From NCBI GenBank assembly GCA_016792845.1, contig JAEUKH010000022.1, forward strand, positions 124,001 to 188,000: DNA of 64,000 nt. Reading direction: 5' to 3'. The stretch comes from Myxococcales bacterium (GTDB lineage Bacteria > Myxococcota_A > Polyangia > Polyangiales > Ga0077539). The position numbers were made by a program, and so were the translations under genes. Below, piece after piece: positions 24,895 to 32,993 of this stretch (its first letter is position 1; each line of letters starts with the position of its first letter). The notes below the pieces were generated by a model. It did no database searches, was not told where the DNA came from, and saw only the letters and a list, made by a program, of their open reading frames with translations.

Positions 24895-25904
24895 AATTCG
24901 CCCCGCGGCTCTCGCTCGTCGTGACCTTGATGCTTGGGTGCGCCTCGGCGCCCCAGGTGCCCGCATCGCAGCCCTGCGCGGCCTCGCCTGAGGTCGAGGT
25001 CACCCTGCTGCGCCTGGGGGGGCTCGACGGCGTGCGGCGCCGCACCCGGGTCGGGAGCCGCTACGCTGAAATCTCAGCGATGGCCTGGCACGGCGACACG
25101 CTCTGGCTCTTGCCGCAGTACCCTGAACGCTTCGCGCGACCTGGTGAAGAGGCCGCGCTCTTGAGCCTCTCGCGAGCCGAGATCGAAGCCGCCATCGCAG
25201 CGCCCGAGCGCGTGCTGACGCCGGGCCGCGTGCCCATGCGCCTCGGCGCCGCCGCGACCTTGCCAGGGAGCGAGGGCTTCGAAGCCCTGGTCGTCGAGGG
25301 CGACGCGCTCTGGGTCACCGTCGAGACCACCGTCAACGAGCGCACCGCGGGGGTGCTCCTGCGCGGCCAGGTGGGCGCCGACGGCGTGGTGTCGCTCGAC
25401 GCGGCGGTGTCGCCCCACGGCCAGCTTGAGGCGCCGCGGGCGCTGCCGAACACGGGCTTTGAAGCCCTGGTCGCGAGCCCCGACGGCGTCGCGGCGCTCT
25501 TCGAGGCCAACGGCGCGGCGCTGGGTGAGCTCGCGCCGCGGGCGCTCTTGTTCGCGCGTGACCTCGCGTCGCCGCCTCGCGCGGTGGCGATGCCGCGGAT
25601 CGAGTACCGCATCACCGACGCGACGCCGGTCGACGCGGCGGGGCGCTTCTGGGTGACCCAGTACTTCTTCCCGGGTGACTGGTTCCTCGCGCCGGCAGAG
25701 ACCCCCGCGGTGCACACCGTCGAGGCCCTGGTCGAGCTGCAATGGAGCCCCGCCGCGATCACCCGCACGGCGCGCCCGCCGACGGTGCTGCGGCTCGGTC
25801 ATCACCCCCGTAACTGGGAGGGCCTTGTGCGCCTCGGTGACCGCGGGTTTTTGCTCGTCACCGACGAGTGGCCCGACACGCTTCTGGGCTTTGTGCCGCG
25901 CTGA
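24891..25904 (+). CDS. Lipoprotein with phytase-like propeller
   Basis: 337 residues. MKFAPRLSLVVTLMLGCAS is a lipoprotein signal with lipobox LMLGC. The mature protein has repeated blades such as ISAMAWHGDTLWLLPQYP, GFEALVVEGDALWVTVET, GFEALVASPDGVAALFE and WEGLVRLGDRGFLLVTDE, the layout of the 'esterase-like activity of phytase' beta-propeller group. That assignment is a family resemblance, and no metal ligands can be confirmed by eye. GTG at 24891 overlaps the dps stop. Confidence 0.72.
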   Translation: MKFAPRLSLVVTLMLGCASAPQVPASQPCAASPEVEVTLLRLGGLDGVRRRTRVGSRYAEISAMAWHGDTLWLLPQYPERFARPGEEAALLSLSRAEIEAAIAAPERVLTPGRVPMRLGAAATLPGSEGFEALVVEGDALWVTVETTVNERTAGVLLRGQVGADGVVSLDAAVSPHGQLEAPRALPNTGFEALVASPDGVAALFEANGAALGELAPRALLFARDLASPPRAVAMPRIEYRITDATPVDAAGRFWVTQYFFPGDWFLAPAETPAVHTVEALVELQWSPAAITRTARPPTVLRLGHHPRNWEGLVRLGDRGFLLVTDEWPDTLLGFVPR

Positions 25905-25971
25905 GCGCCAAACGGGGCGGTGTGTAAAAAAGGGCGTCGGTGGCGTCCCCGGGCGGGGGGGGCTTCTGGCA

Positions 25972-25977
25972 TACTCT
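25972..25977 (+). promoter_or_regulatory. Candidate -10 element of a leaderless transcript
   Basis: TACTCT lies 5 nt before the GTG at 25983, so the expected start site falls on or next to the start codon. There is no Shine-Dalgarno. The wording TACTCTGGGCTGT recurs almost unchanged before the gene at 27740 (TACCCTCTGGGCTGT), and both are preceded 47-50 nt upstream by GTGTAAAA (25922 and 27678). Confidence 0.4.
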
Positions 25978-25982
25978 GGGCT

Positions 25983-27596
25983 GTGGTGTCGCGCGGCGAT
26001 CGGCTTGGCGTTTGGGTGATCGGTCTTCTCTGCGCGTGCAGCGCCTCGCCGCCGAGCGGGCCGGTGGTCGAAGACGACACTGGGCAGGTCGAGCCTGAAG
26101 AAGACGCGGGCGAGACCGAAGACCTCGGCGCACGCGACGCGGGGGCGCGCGACACGGGGGTGCGCGACACGGGGGTGCGCGACACCGGGGTGCGCGATGT
26201 GCCGCCGGTGAACAATTGCCCGACGGTGCCGCAGGTGATGGTGACGGCGGGGGCGGTTCCGGCCTTTCCTGGGGCTGAGGGTTTTGGGGCGGTGGCGACC
26301 GGGGGCCGCGGCGGCGCGGTCTGTGTGGTGAGCAACCTGAGCGCCTCCGGGGCGGGCTCGCTGCAAGCCTGTCTCGACCGCACAGGCCCGAAGTACATTG
26401 TGTTCCGTACGAGCGGCGTGATCACCGGGCCGCTCTATATTCGCCAGGGTGATGCGACCCTCGCGGGGCAGACCTCACCGGGTGGGATCGTGATCCGCGG
26501 CGGGGTGCTCTGCGACAACGTGTACGACCCCTACAACTGTCGAAACATGGTGTTTCGCCACATGCGGTTTCGGGGCGGCGCCGACGCGCTCCGGCTCTCG
26601 GGCACCGACCGCGTGGTGGTCGACCATTGCAGCTTCGCCAACGCGGGCGACGAGAACATCGAGATCTCAAGGTCGCAGAACGTCACCGTGCAATACAGCG
26701 TGGTGGCCGAGCCGGTGGGCGACCATTTTCGATACGGCGGCATCCTCATCAATTACTCGAAAGACCGCTTTCCGCTCGATCGCTTGAGCATTCACCACAC
26801 CGTGTGGAATGGGTGTTACGGCCGCCTCCCGGAGATTAGCTGTGAAGAGAACGGCGACGGCCCAGGGACGAGCAATTGCTCGGGCCGGAGGCTCCAGGCT
26901 GAGGTGAGCTACAACCTCATGTTCGATGTGAGCGACCCGGTGTATTACAACCGTTGCACCGGGGTGAATGAGGGCAACGACTGCGGGGCGAGCGCGCGCA
27001 ACTTCCTCCTCGGGTTGAACTTTGTGGGCAATGTGATGCATCGCCGCGCGGCCCTCGCCGACCAGCCGATGTTCGTCAATGAGCTGAGCCGAAACACGGC
27101 CAATCAGGTGTTCTGGCAGAATGATGTGTTCGTGACCCGTGGGGCCATGAGCCCGGCGCGGCTCTCGCTGCCCTCTCAGTCGGCACGGCTCGGCCACCCC
27201 GCGGTCACCGCGACGGCCCCCGAGCAGCTCCTGCCGTTGCTGCAAGCGCAGGCCGGGGCCTTCCCCCGTGACCCGATGGACACCCGCCTCGCTGGCTACC
27301 TCTCGCAGCCCGTCGACAGCCGCCCCGCCGCGTGGAACAGCTCCGTCGGCATCTCGCGCGGCGACGCCTTCACCCTGCGCTCCAACCCCCCCGCCGCGCC
27401 CGCCGACAGCGACAACGACGGCATGCCCGACGCTTGGGAGATGGCCCGCGGTCTCCGCCCCGATTGCCCCAACGCCAACGCCGTCACCCTCTCGTCACGG
27501 CCCAACAACGGCATCGCCGGATGCACCGCCGGTTACACCGACCTCGAGTGCTACCTCAACGCCCTCTCGGCCGAGCGCATCGCCGCGAACCAGTGA
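25983..27596 (+). CDS. Secreted pectate-lyase-like protein (PL1 type), lipoprotein
   Basis: 537 residues. The start MVSRGDRLGVWVIGLLCACSAS gives a lipoprotein signal; the upstream in-frame GTG at 25920 adds only promoter sequence. A disordered linker with RDTGV repeats follows, then a right-handed beta-helix domain: AFPGAEGFGAVATGGRGG, VSNLSASGAGSLQACLD, GIVIRGG, RVVVDHCSFANAGDENIEI and VEVSYNLMFDVS-type blades. These are the marks of pectate lyase family 1 and relatives. A C-terminal D/N-rich segment (ADSDNDGMPDAWEMARGL) is a thrombospondin type 3-like calcium motif. It likely cleaves an acidic polysaccharide outside the cell; substrate unproven. Confidence 0.85.
   Translation: MVSRGDRLGVWVIGLLCACSASPPSGPVVEDDTGQVEPEEDAGETEDLGARDAGARDTGVRDTGVRDTGVRDVPPVNNCPTVPQVMVTAGAVPAFPGAEGFGAVATGGRGGAVCVVSNLSASGAGSLQACLDRTGPKYIVFRTSGVITGPLYIRQGDATLAGQTSPGGIVIRGGVLCDNVYDPYNCRNMVFRHMRFRGGADALRLSGTDRVVVDHCSFANAGDENIEISRSQNVTVQYSVVAEPVGDHFRYGGILINYSKDRFPLDRLSIHHTVWNGCYGRLPEISCEENGDGPGTSNCSGRRLQAEVSYNLMFDVSDPVYYNRCTGVNEGNDCGASARNFLLGLNFVGNVMHRRAALADQPMFVNELSRNTANQVFWQNDVFVTRGAMSPARLSLPSQSARLGHPAVTATAPEQLLPLLQAQAGAFPRDPMDTRLAGYLSQPVDSRPAAWNSSVGISRGDAFTLRSNPPAAPADSDNDGMPDAWEMARGLRPDCPNANAVTLSSRPNNGIAGCTAGYTDLECYLNALSAERIAANQ
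26133..26203 (+). repeat. 15-bp tandem repeat coding for RDTGV
   Basis: Four consecutive 15-nt units of the type CGCGACACGGGGGTG (starting near 26148, 26163, 26178, 26193), preceded by two related RDAGA units. They encode an Asp/Arg/Thr-rich linker between the lipid anchor and the enzyme domain of the pectate-lyase-like protein. Confidence 0.8.
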
Positions 27597-27724
27597 CAAC
27601 ACAGGTTGGGTGCGGCGTCGAGTCCTCACTCTTCGCCAGAATCGCTGTCTTGTCGGTCGATTGAAGCCTCGCGCGCTGTGTAAAATTTGTTCAAGTGCGG
27701 GTGTTGTCTTCTCGCGGGCTCGGG

Positions 27725-27730
27725 TACCCT
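27725..27730 (+). promoter_or_regulatory. Candidate -10 element of a short-leader transcript
   Basis: TACCCT ends 9 nt before the ATG at 27740, in the phrase GGGTACCCTCTGGGCTGTATG. The same phrase precedes the pectate-lyase gene. No ribosome binding site is visible. Confidence 0.38.
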
Positions 27731-27739
27731 CTGGGCTGT

Positions 27740-29227
27740 ATGTGGGGCTTTGCTGCACGGGGGCGCGCGTGGCGAGGGCTGGCGTTGGCGCTGTGGGTCG
27801 GGGGCTGCGGCGAGGCGGCGCCGCCGATCGAGGCGCTGCCGCTGCGAGACGCCTTTCAGGCGCGCCCTGAGGTGATCGCGGGGCTCGGGGTCGAGGCGCG
27901 TCGGCGTCTCGGCGAGCGGGTCGATCCGCGGCTTCACGACGAGGCCCAGGTCGACGCCGCGGTGGCCGCAGCGGGCACCCTCGCGGTGCGGGTTCGGCGC
28001 GCCGACGACGCGAGGGCCGCCGACGAACACGACGCGCTGCGGTTGGGCCAGTGGCACGACGCGGGGCAGGGCTCGGGTCGACTCGACGCGCTCGTGACGG
28101 CCCGGTGGTCGTGGGCCGCGCCCTCCGAGCCGTTGACCCTCGAAGGTGAGGCCGCCCGTGACACCGCGGCGCTTGAGGCCCGGGCGCTGCGCGGCGAGGC
28201 CGGGGTGGTGATCGCCACGGCCCAGCGGGCCCTCGGCAGCCGACGGGTGGTGCGGGTGCTCGGTTGGCCGGTGGGCCTCGTGGCCGAGGGCGACTCGCTC
28301 TTTGTCAACGCCGCGTGGCTGGTCGCGATGGCAGGCCCCGATGAGGCAGACGCCGGTCCGAGGGCCGCGGCCCAAGAGGCGGCGATCGCGCTGCCGACCG
28401 CGCCGGGTGAGCCTTTGGGCGCCTCGGGGCTCCGCGGTAACCCGTATCAGAGCTACGACAGCCTCGCGGGGTGTCGGCGCGACGTCGAGGCCCGTTGCGC
28501 GCAGTGCCTCGGGGGCGGCCCGTGCGAGCCCGCGCCCGCGCTGAGAGCGTTTGATTCGGCCCGCGCAGAGTGCGCCTGGCTCGGCGGGGCTACGGGCGCT
28601 GACGCGGGGGTCGTGCGCGACGGCGGCGCCGAAAACCAGCGCGTCGAACAGCTCTGCGTGGCGAGCTTTCTGAACATGCCCTCGCTCCGCGGGTGTGTCG
28701 CACGGAGCGAGGGCTGCGCGGTCGCGGAGGCTCCGAGCAACACCCTCGACGGCCTGGCGTCTGTGGCCGCATGGGTGAACATCGCCCGGTGCCGCAGCGC
28801 CCTCGACGCGTGCCTCTCGGGCAACGAGGCGAGGCTCACGGTGCGAGGCCCCGAGGCGCGCGAGAGCTGCGACGCGACTGCGGCGAGCGGCAGCGGGTGT
28901 CGAAACCCCTTGGTGTTGAGCGCCGACGGGTGCTCAGGCAGCCGCGCTCCGGGAGGCTGCGATGACAGCCCTCCGACGCCCTCGTCGGGCGGCGCGACGG
29001 GGGCCTCGACGGCGGGCGGCGCGAGCTGCGGCGGCGGCTGCGACGACGGGTGCAGCGGGTGCAGCGGGTGCAGCGGGTGCAGCGGGTGCAGCGGGTCGGG
29101 GTCGTGCGGGCGATGCAGCGTAGGCCCCGCGCATCCGGCGCAGGGCTCGCGGCGAGGCCCCTTCGACGCGATGGTGACGGTGTTGCCGCTCGTGTGGCTG
29201 GCGTGGCGCGCCCGGAGGCCCGCGTGA
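27740..29227 (+). CDS. Lipoprotein with Cys-Ser-Gly repeat tail and C-terminal membrane segment
   Basis: 495 residues, family not recognised. The N-terminus MWGFAARGRAWRGLALALWVGGC looks like a lipoprotein signal. The middle has Ala-rich helices and a cysteine-rich domain (SLAGCRRDVEARCAQCLGGG, CVASFLNMPSLRGCVARSEGC, CRSALDACLSG). From residue 438 come five perfect CSG units, then SGSCGRCS, a hydrophobic segment (AMVTVLPLVWLAW) and the basic end RARRPA. Cys/Gly motif, membrane helix and Arg tail in this order is the design of C-terminal sorting signals such as MYXO-CTERM. The stop overlaps the start of an Lgt-like enzyme gene, a possible partner. In-frame GTG at 27695 is an alternative start. 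Confidence 0.75.
   Translation: MWGFAARGRAWRGLALALWVGGCGEAAPPIEALPLRDAFQARPEVIAGLGVEARRRLGERVDPRLHDEAQVDAAVAAAGTLAVRVRRADDARAADEHDALRLGQWHDAGQGSGRLDALVTARWSWAAPSEPLTLEGEAARDTAALEARALRGEAGVVIATAQRALGSRRVVRVLGWPVGLVAEGDSLFVNAAWLVAMAGPDEADAGPRAAAQEAAIALPTAPGEPLGASGLRGNPYQSYDSLAGCRRDVEARCAQCLGGGPCEPAPALRAFDSARAECAWLGGATGADAGVVRDGGAENQRVEQLCVASFLNMPSLRGCVARSEGCAVAEAPSNTLDGLASVAAWVNIARCRSALDACLSGNEARLTVRGPEARESCDATAASGSGCRNPLVLSADGCSGSRAPGGCDDSPPTPSSGGATGASTAGGASCGGGCDDGCSGCSGCSGCSGCSGSGSCGRCSVGPAHPAQGSRRGPFDAMVTVLPLVWLAWRARRPA
29051..29095 (+). repeat. 9-bp tandem repeat coding for CSG x5
   Basis: Five identical TGCAGCGGG units, no substitutions even at third positions. They encode five Cys-Ser-Gly triplets directly before the C-terminal membrane segment of the preceding gene. 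Perfect identity suggests recent expansion by slippage. Confidence 0.85.
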
Positions 29228-30657
29228 GGCCCGTGTGGGTGGCGTGGCTGCTGGCCCGGGGGTGCCCGGGGGCGGTGGTTCTGCGTTATTTTGAACTCGC
29301 GGCGCTGGCCACGGTGCTCGGCAGCGTGTGGGCGCTGGCCCTCGCGCGTCGTGATGGGGCGCGTGAGCACGTCGCAGCCCGTGCCCTCGCGGCGGCCTAC
29401 CTCGGCGCGCTCCTCGGCGGGTATGCCTTTGAATGGCTTCGTAAAATGCCAGAAGCGATGCTTCGGTGTGATCTGGGGGTGCTCCTCGGGGCGGGGCGTG
29501 CGGCCTGGGGCGGGCTGTGGTTTGGGGCCCTGGCGGCGTTCTGGGTGCTGCGTCGGGCCCGCGAGCCGGTGGGGGCCTTCTTCGACCGCGCGGCGCCCGG
29601 CACGGGGCTGATCTTCGTGCTGGTTCGCTTGGGTTGCTTTCTCGAAGGGTGCGACTACGGGCAGGTGACGGCGCGGTGGGTCGGGGTGCGCTTTCCGCCC
29701 GGGAGCCTCGCGGCCCTCGACCATGCCGCGCGGGGCTTTGTGCCGATGGGGGCGGCGAGCTTGCCTGTGCATCCGACGCAGCTCTACGAGTGCGCGCTCG
29801 GGGCCGCGGGGGCCTGCGTGGCGCTCGCGGTGCGCCGCCTGAGGTGCCGCGAAGGTGCCGCATTTGCGAGCTTTCTTGCGGTGTACGCCCTCGGCCGCGG
29901 CGCCATCGAGACCCTGCGCGGCGACGCGGCGCGCGGTCACCTGGGCGGGCTCAGCACCGCGCAATGGGTGAGCGTGCTCAGCGTCGCGCTCGTCGCCGCA
30001 TGGTGGGCTCGCCGCGGGCGTCGCTGGCGGGTCGCGCGGGCGTCGCTGCTCTGCCTCATGGCCCTTGGCGGCCCGGCGAGCGCCCAAGCGGTCAACTGGA
30101 GCCTCGGGAGCACCCGCGACCCCGGGGCCGCGCTCGCATCGCCCGCAAACGCCCCTGGGGTGCCTCCTCAGGGCTCCGCCACGGCGCCGCCCCCGCGGGC
30201 GTCGAACCGTCTGCTCTTTCGGCTCAGCGTCGGGCCGGGGCTGAGCCTCGGGCGTCGCGCGGTGCCTCACGGGCTCGTGGCCGAGCTCCTCGGCGGGGTC
30301 GAGGTCGCGTTGACGCCTTCGGCGGCGCTGGCCTTCGGGCTAGAGCTGCGCACGTTGACCAACGAGGTCGCCTCGCACAACAGCGTCGGTCTGCCGGTGC
30401 TCTTTGTCAGACGGTGGAGCGAGCGCTTCGAGACCGTGAGCGGGCTCTCATTTCAGTACACCGCGATCGCGTTTCGGGCGGGCTTCTTCGACCCCACCAC
30501 GGCGGTCTCGATGCGCCTCGAAATCGGGGGGCAGCTGCGCCTCGGGGCCCGCACCGTGCTGGGCTTCTCGCCTTTCACCTTCGGCGCGAGCTACGGCGAC
30601 GCCGTGGGCTTTCTCGGCACCTGGGAGCCGCGCGCCTGGGCGGCCTTCACCCCGTGA
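29224..30657 (+). CDS. Lgt-like membrane enzyme fused to a C-terminal exported domain
   Basis: 477 residues. Residues about 20-260 form a polytopic membrane domain of the prolipoprotein diacylglyceryl transferase (Lgt) family. Signatures are VRLGCFLEGCDYG (135-146, aligning with GRIGNFxNGExWG of Lgt; Arg135 kept, the Asn and Glu positions both Cys), PVHPTQLYE (181-189) and YALGRGAIETLRGD. After it lies ASLLCLMALGGPASAQ, shaped like a signal sequence, and a 180-residue beta-rich domain ending in WAAFTP. The GTG at 29224 overlaps the preceding stop (GTGA). It may lipidate a Cys of the CSG-tailed neighbour; this is inference. An Lgt for ordinary lipoproteins is expected elsewhere. Confidence 0.78.
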   Translation: MRPVWVAWLLARGCPGAVVLRYFELAALATVLGSVWALALARRDGAREHVAARALAAAYLGALLGGYAFEWLRKMPEAMLRCDLGVLLGAGRAAWGGLWFGALAAFWVLRRAREPVGAFFDRAAPGTGLIFVLVRLGCFLEGCDYGQVTARWVGVRFPPGSLAALDHAARGFVPMGAASLPVHPTQLYECALGAAGACVALAVRRLRCREGAAFASFLAVYALGRGAIETLRGDAARGHLGGLSTAQWVSVLSVALVAAWWARRGRRWRVARASLLCLMALGGPASAQAVNWSLGSTRDPGAALASPANAPGVPPQGSATAPPPRASNRLLFRLSVGPGLSLGRRAVPHGLVAELLGGVEVALTPSAALAFGLELRTLTNEVASHNSVGLPVLFVRRWSERFETVSGLSFQYTAIAFRAGFFDPTTAVSMRLEIGGQLRLGARTVLGFSPFTFGASYGDAVGFLGTWEPRAWAAFTP

Positions 30658-31840
30658 CCGCGGGCGCCGCGATGGGCAGCGCGGCCTCGAAGAGGGTGCG
30701 ACCCGGCGAGCTGGCCACACATTCGAGCGAGCCGCCCTGGTTCTCGACCAAGGCGCGGGCGGTCATCAAACCGAGGCCCATGGCGCTGGGGTGCGAGGCG
30801 TTCAACATCGGCTCAAAGAGCCGCTGCACGAACTCTTCGGGCACGCCGACGCCGGTGTCTTCGACGCCGAGCACCACCATCGCCCCGGCGGCGCGGCCGT
30901 GCACCGTGAGGGTGCCCTCTTCGCCCATCGATTCGACGGCGTTACGAAGCAAATGCAACACGGCCCGCTGCACCTGCTGGCTGTCGATGAAGACCGCCGG
31001 GAGCCCCAACGGCACCCCCCGCTGCACCACCACCCCCGCGGGGAAGTCGAAGGCCGCGAGGCATTGCTCGACAATGAAATCGAGCGGCACGGCCCGCCGA
31101 GTCGGGTCGGCGACCCGGGTAAACTCAAGCAAATCGCTGATGATCTGGTTGGCCCGCCGCACCTCGTCGTGAATGATCGAGATCGAACGCGCGATGTCGC
31201 CCTCGGCGGGGCGCCCCACCGCGTGATGGATGAGATAGGCCGCGTTCTTGATCGAGCCGAGGGGGTTGCGGACCTGGTGCGCGATCGAGCCGGCGATGCG
31301 CCCGATCACCGCAAGGCGCTCGCGCTGTACGAGGCTGTGCTGCGCCTCGGCGAGCCGCGCCGTACGCTCGGCCACCCGCGACTCGAGCTGCTCGTTGGCC
31401 TCTCGCAGCGCCGCCTCGGCGTGCTTCAAGGCTGAGATGTCATGGATGATGCCCACGAGGTGCGTGACCTCGCCCTGCGCGTCGCGGAGGGGCATCTTCG
31501 TCGTCGAGAGCACATGGAGGCGCCCGTTGGCGTCGGTCATGGGCTCTTCTTGGATCTCGACGGACTCGCCAGATTCAAAGACCTTGCGGTCAATCTCTCG
31601 AAAGAAATCGGCCTGCTCTTTGGGGAAGAAATCGTGGTCGGTGCGCCCGAGCATCGCGTCGCGCTCGAAGCCCGTCATCGTGGCCATCGCGTGATTCAGC
31701 AGAACCAGTCGGCTCGCGCGATCTTTCACGAAGATCGGGTGCGCGACGTGCTCGATCACCTGGGCCAGAAACTCGACGCCGAGTGTCGCCCCTGAGGCTT
31801 GGGTGGTCGAGAAAATCAGCTTCGCAAGATCGAGACTCAT
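30647..31840 (-). CDS. PAS-domain sensor histidine kinase
   Basis: 397 residues, no membrane segment, so cytoplasmic. A PAS domain (about 25-140; VKDRASRLVLLNHAMATMTGF, GIIHDIS) is joined by a coiled coil to a HisKA dimerisation domain with the phospho-acceptor His188 in GSIAHQVRNPLGSI, then a HATPase domain with N-box LRNAVESM, G1 DTGVGVP and G2 MGLGLMTARAL. There is no receiver domain and no response-regulator gene adjacent, so it is an orphan kinase. Its 3' end overlaps the convergent Lgt-like gene by 11 bp; 31841 separates it from the MYXO-CTERM gene upstream. Confidence 0.92.
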   Translation of the reverse strand: MSLDLAKLIFSTTQASGATLGVEFLAQVIEHVAHPIFVKDRASRLVLLNHAMATMTGFERDAMLGRTDHDFFPKEQADFFREIDRKVFESGESVEIQEEPMTDANGRLHVLSTTKMPLRDAQGEVTHLVGIIHDISALKHAEAALREANEQLESRVAERTARLAEAQHSLVQRERLAVIGRIAGSIAHQVRNPLGSIKNAAYLIHHAVGRPAEGDIARSISIIHDEVRRANQIISDLLEFTRVADPTRRAVPLDFIVEQCLAAFDFPAGVVVQRGVPLGLPAVFIDSQQVQRAVLHLLRNAVESMGEEGTLTVHGRAAGAMVVLGVEDTGVGVPEEFVQRLFEPMLNASHPSAMGLGLMTARALVENQGGSLECVASSPGRTLFEAALPIAAPAVTG

Positions 31841-31841
31841 G

Positions 31842-32957
31842 TCAGCTCAGCGGCGCCGACGATACCTTGCTTCTGCGGCGCCGTCTCTGGCTCAAATACA
31901 CACCGAAGACCAAGGCCAGCCCTGCCGACCGCGCCGAGGCCACGCCGCCCGCGCTGCACCCGCACCCTGAGGGCCCGGGGTCGACCCGCATCGGGCCCGC
32001 GTCGAAGCCCGCGTCGACCGCGCCCGCATCGCGCTGCCCGGCGTCGCTGGGCGCGCTCACCCGAGGCACGCAGCGGCCGTCGTCGCAGCGCTGATTCGAG
32101 CCGCACTCGGCGTCGCTTCGGCACACCACGCAGCGGCTCCGGGCGTGGTCGCAGCGCGGCGCCTCGGCGCCACAGGGCTGACAATCGAGGGTGCAGGGCA
32201 AGCCGTCGGCGGGGTACAGGTCGCGCTGCGAGACCAGGGCGAACACCGAAGGGTCGAGGGTCTCACCGCGCTGCTCGCCGCGGGCGACGTACCAATCGAT
32301 GAGGGCGCCGCCGACGCCGTCGTACCAATCGAGCTGAAACTGGTAGAGCCCCGGCCGCTCGAACTGAACCACCCGGCGATCGACCCGCGAGCCCGTCGGC
32401 CCGGGGTACTCGAACACCGGCGTCTCACCGAAATGAAACGTGAACCCGTCGTCGTGGCCCCACGCGAAGGTGACCGTGCCGGCTTCTCGCGCCGCGTAGA
32501 GCCCCCGAACGCGCATCACCGCGCCGCCACCCATGGCGTAGCGGCCCGTGGGGTATCCGTCGACCCGCGCGCAGGGCGCCGCCGCGTCGCCGAGATCGGT
32601 GGTGAGGAAGGGCAGACACAGCACCGGCGAGCCGCTGCGGTTGAGCGAGTCGGGCACCGTCGCGTTGGTGAAATCGACGTAGGGCACCATGCCGCAATAC
32701 ACGTCGAAGATCGGCACGATCGAGCGGCCTTCGAGCATGTCGCGGGCGTCTTCGATCGAGAACGGGTGGCCCTGGAAGAAGCCGTGGTAGAATTGCACCG
32801 CCGCGCCGGTGCCGGGGGCATCGGGGGCGTCGCCCACCCGCGCGGCCGCCGGGGCCACCAGCACCGCGCTCATGTCGGGCGTCGTCTGGGCAGACGAGAG
32901 GCTTGAATTCAAGCTGAGTGCGACACCCAGCGCCGAGATCGTACGGTAGACGCGCAT
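31842..32957 (-). CDS. Secreted PA14-like protein with MYXO-CTERM-type sorting tail
   Basis: 371 residues. MRVYRTISALGVALSLNSSLSSAQ is a type I signal peptide. Residues about 45-240 resemble a PA14 / fibro-slime type sugar-binding domain (AVQFYHGFFQGHPFSIEDARD; FAWGHDDGFTFHFGETPVF; LYQFQLDWYDGVGGALIDW). A Cys-rich segment follows (CTLDCQPCG, CVVCRSDAECGSNQRC, DDGRC), then an Asp-Ala-Gly linker and a C-terminal signal: SGCGCSAGG, a hydrophobic stretch and RRRRR. That ending fits the myxobacterial MYXO-CTERM tag that directs proteins to the surface. Likely role: surface carbohydrate binding. Confidence 0.82.
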   Translation of the reverse strand: MRVYRTISALGVALSLNSSLSSAQTTPDMSAVLVAPAAARVGDAPDAPGTGAAVQFYHGFFQGHPFSIEDARDMLEGRSIVPIFDVYCGMVPYVDFTNATVPDSLNRSGSPVLCLPFLTTDLGDAAAPCARVDGYPTGRYAMGGGAVMRVRGLYAAREAGTVTFAWGHDDGFTFHFGETPVFEYPGPTGSRVDRRVVQFERPGLYQFQLDWYDGVGGALIDWYVARGEQRGETLDPSVFALVSQRDLYPADGLPCTLDCQPCGAEAPRCDHARSRCVVCRSDAECGSNQRCDDGRCVPRVSAPSDAGQRDAGAVDAGFDAGPMRVDPGPSGCGCSAGGVASARSAGLALVFGVYLSQRRRRRSKVSSAPLS

Positions 32958-32970
32958 CGAAGCAGACGCG

Positions 32971-32976
32971 ACAGTA
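32971..32976 (-). promoter_or_regulatory. Candidate extended -10 element
   Basis: On the minus strand TGGTACTGT (TGn plus TACTGT; the hexamer at 32971-32976) lies 13 nt before the ATG at 32957. The predicted leader is about 6 nt and has no ribosome binding site. Confidence 0.35.
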
Positions 32977-32993
32977 CCAGAGCCCGAGGCGGT

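Noticed and set aside
29051..29095. CRISPR-like or other non-coding repeat
   Set aside because: Nine-base units in frame with a gene and without spacers; it is a coding tandem repeat.
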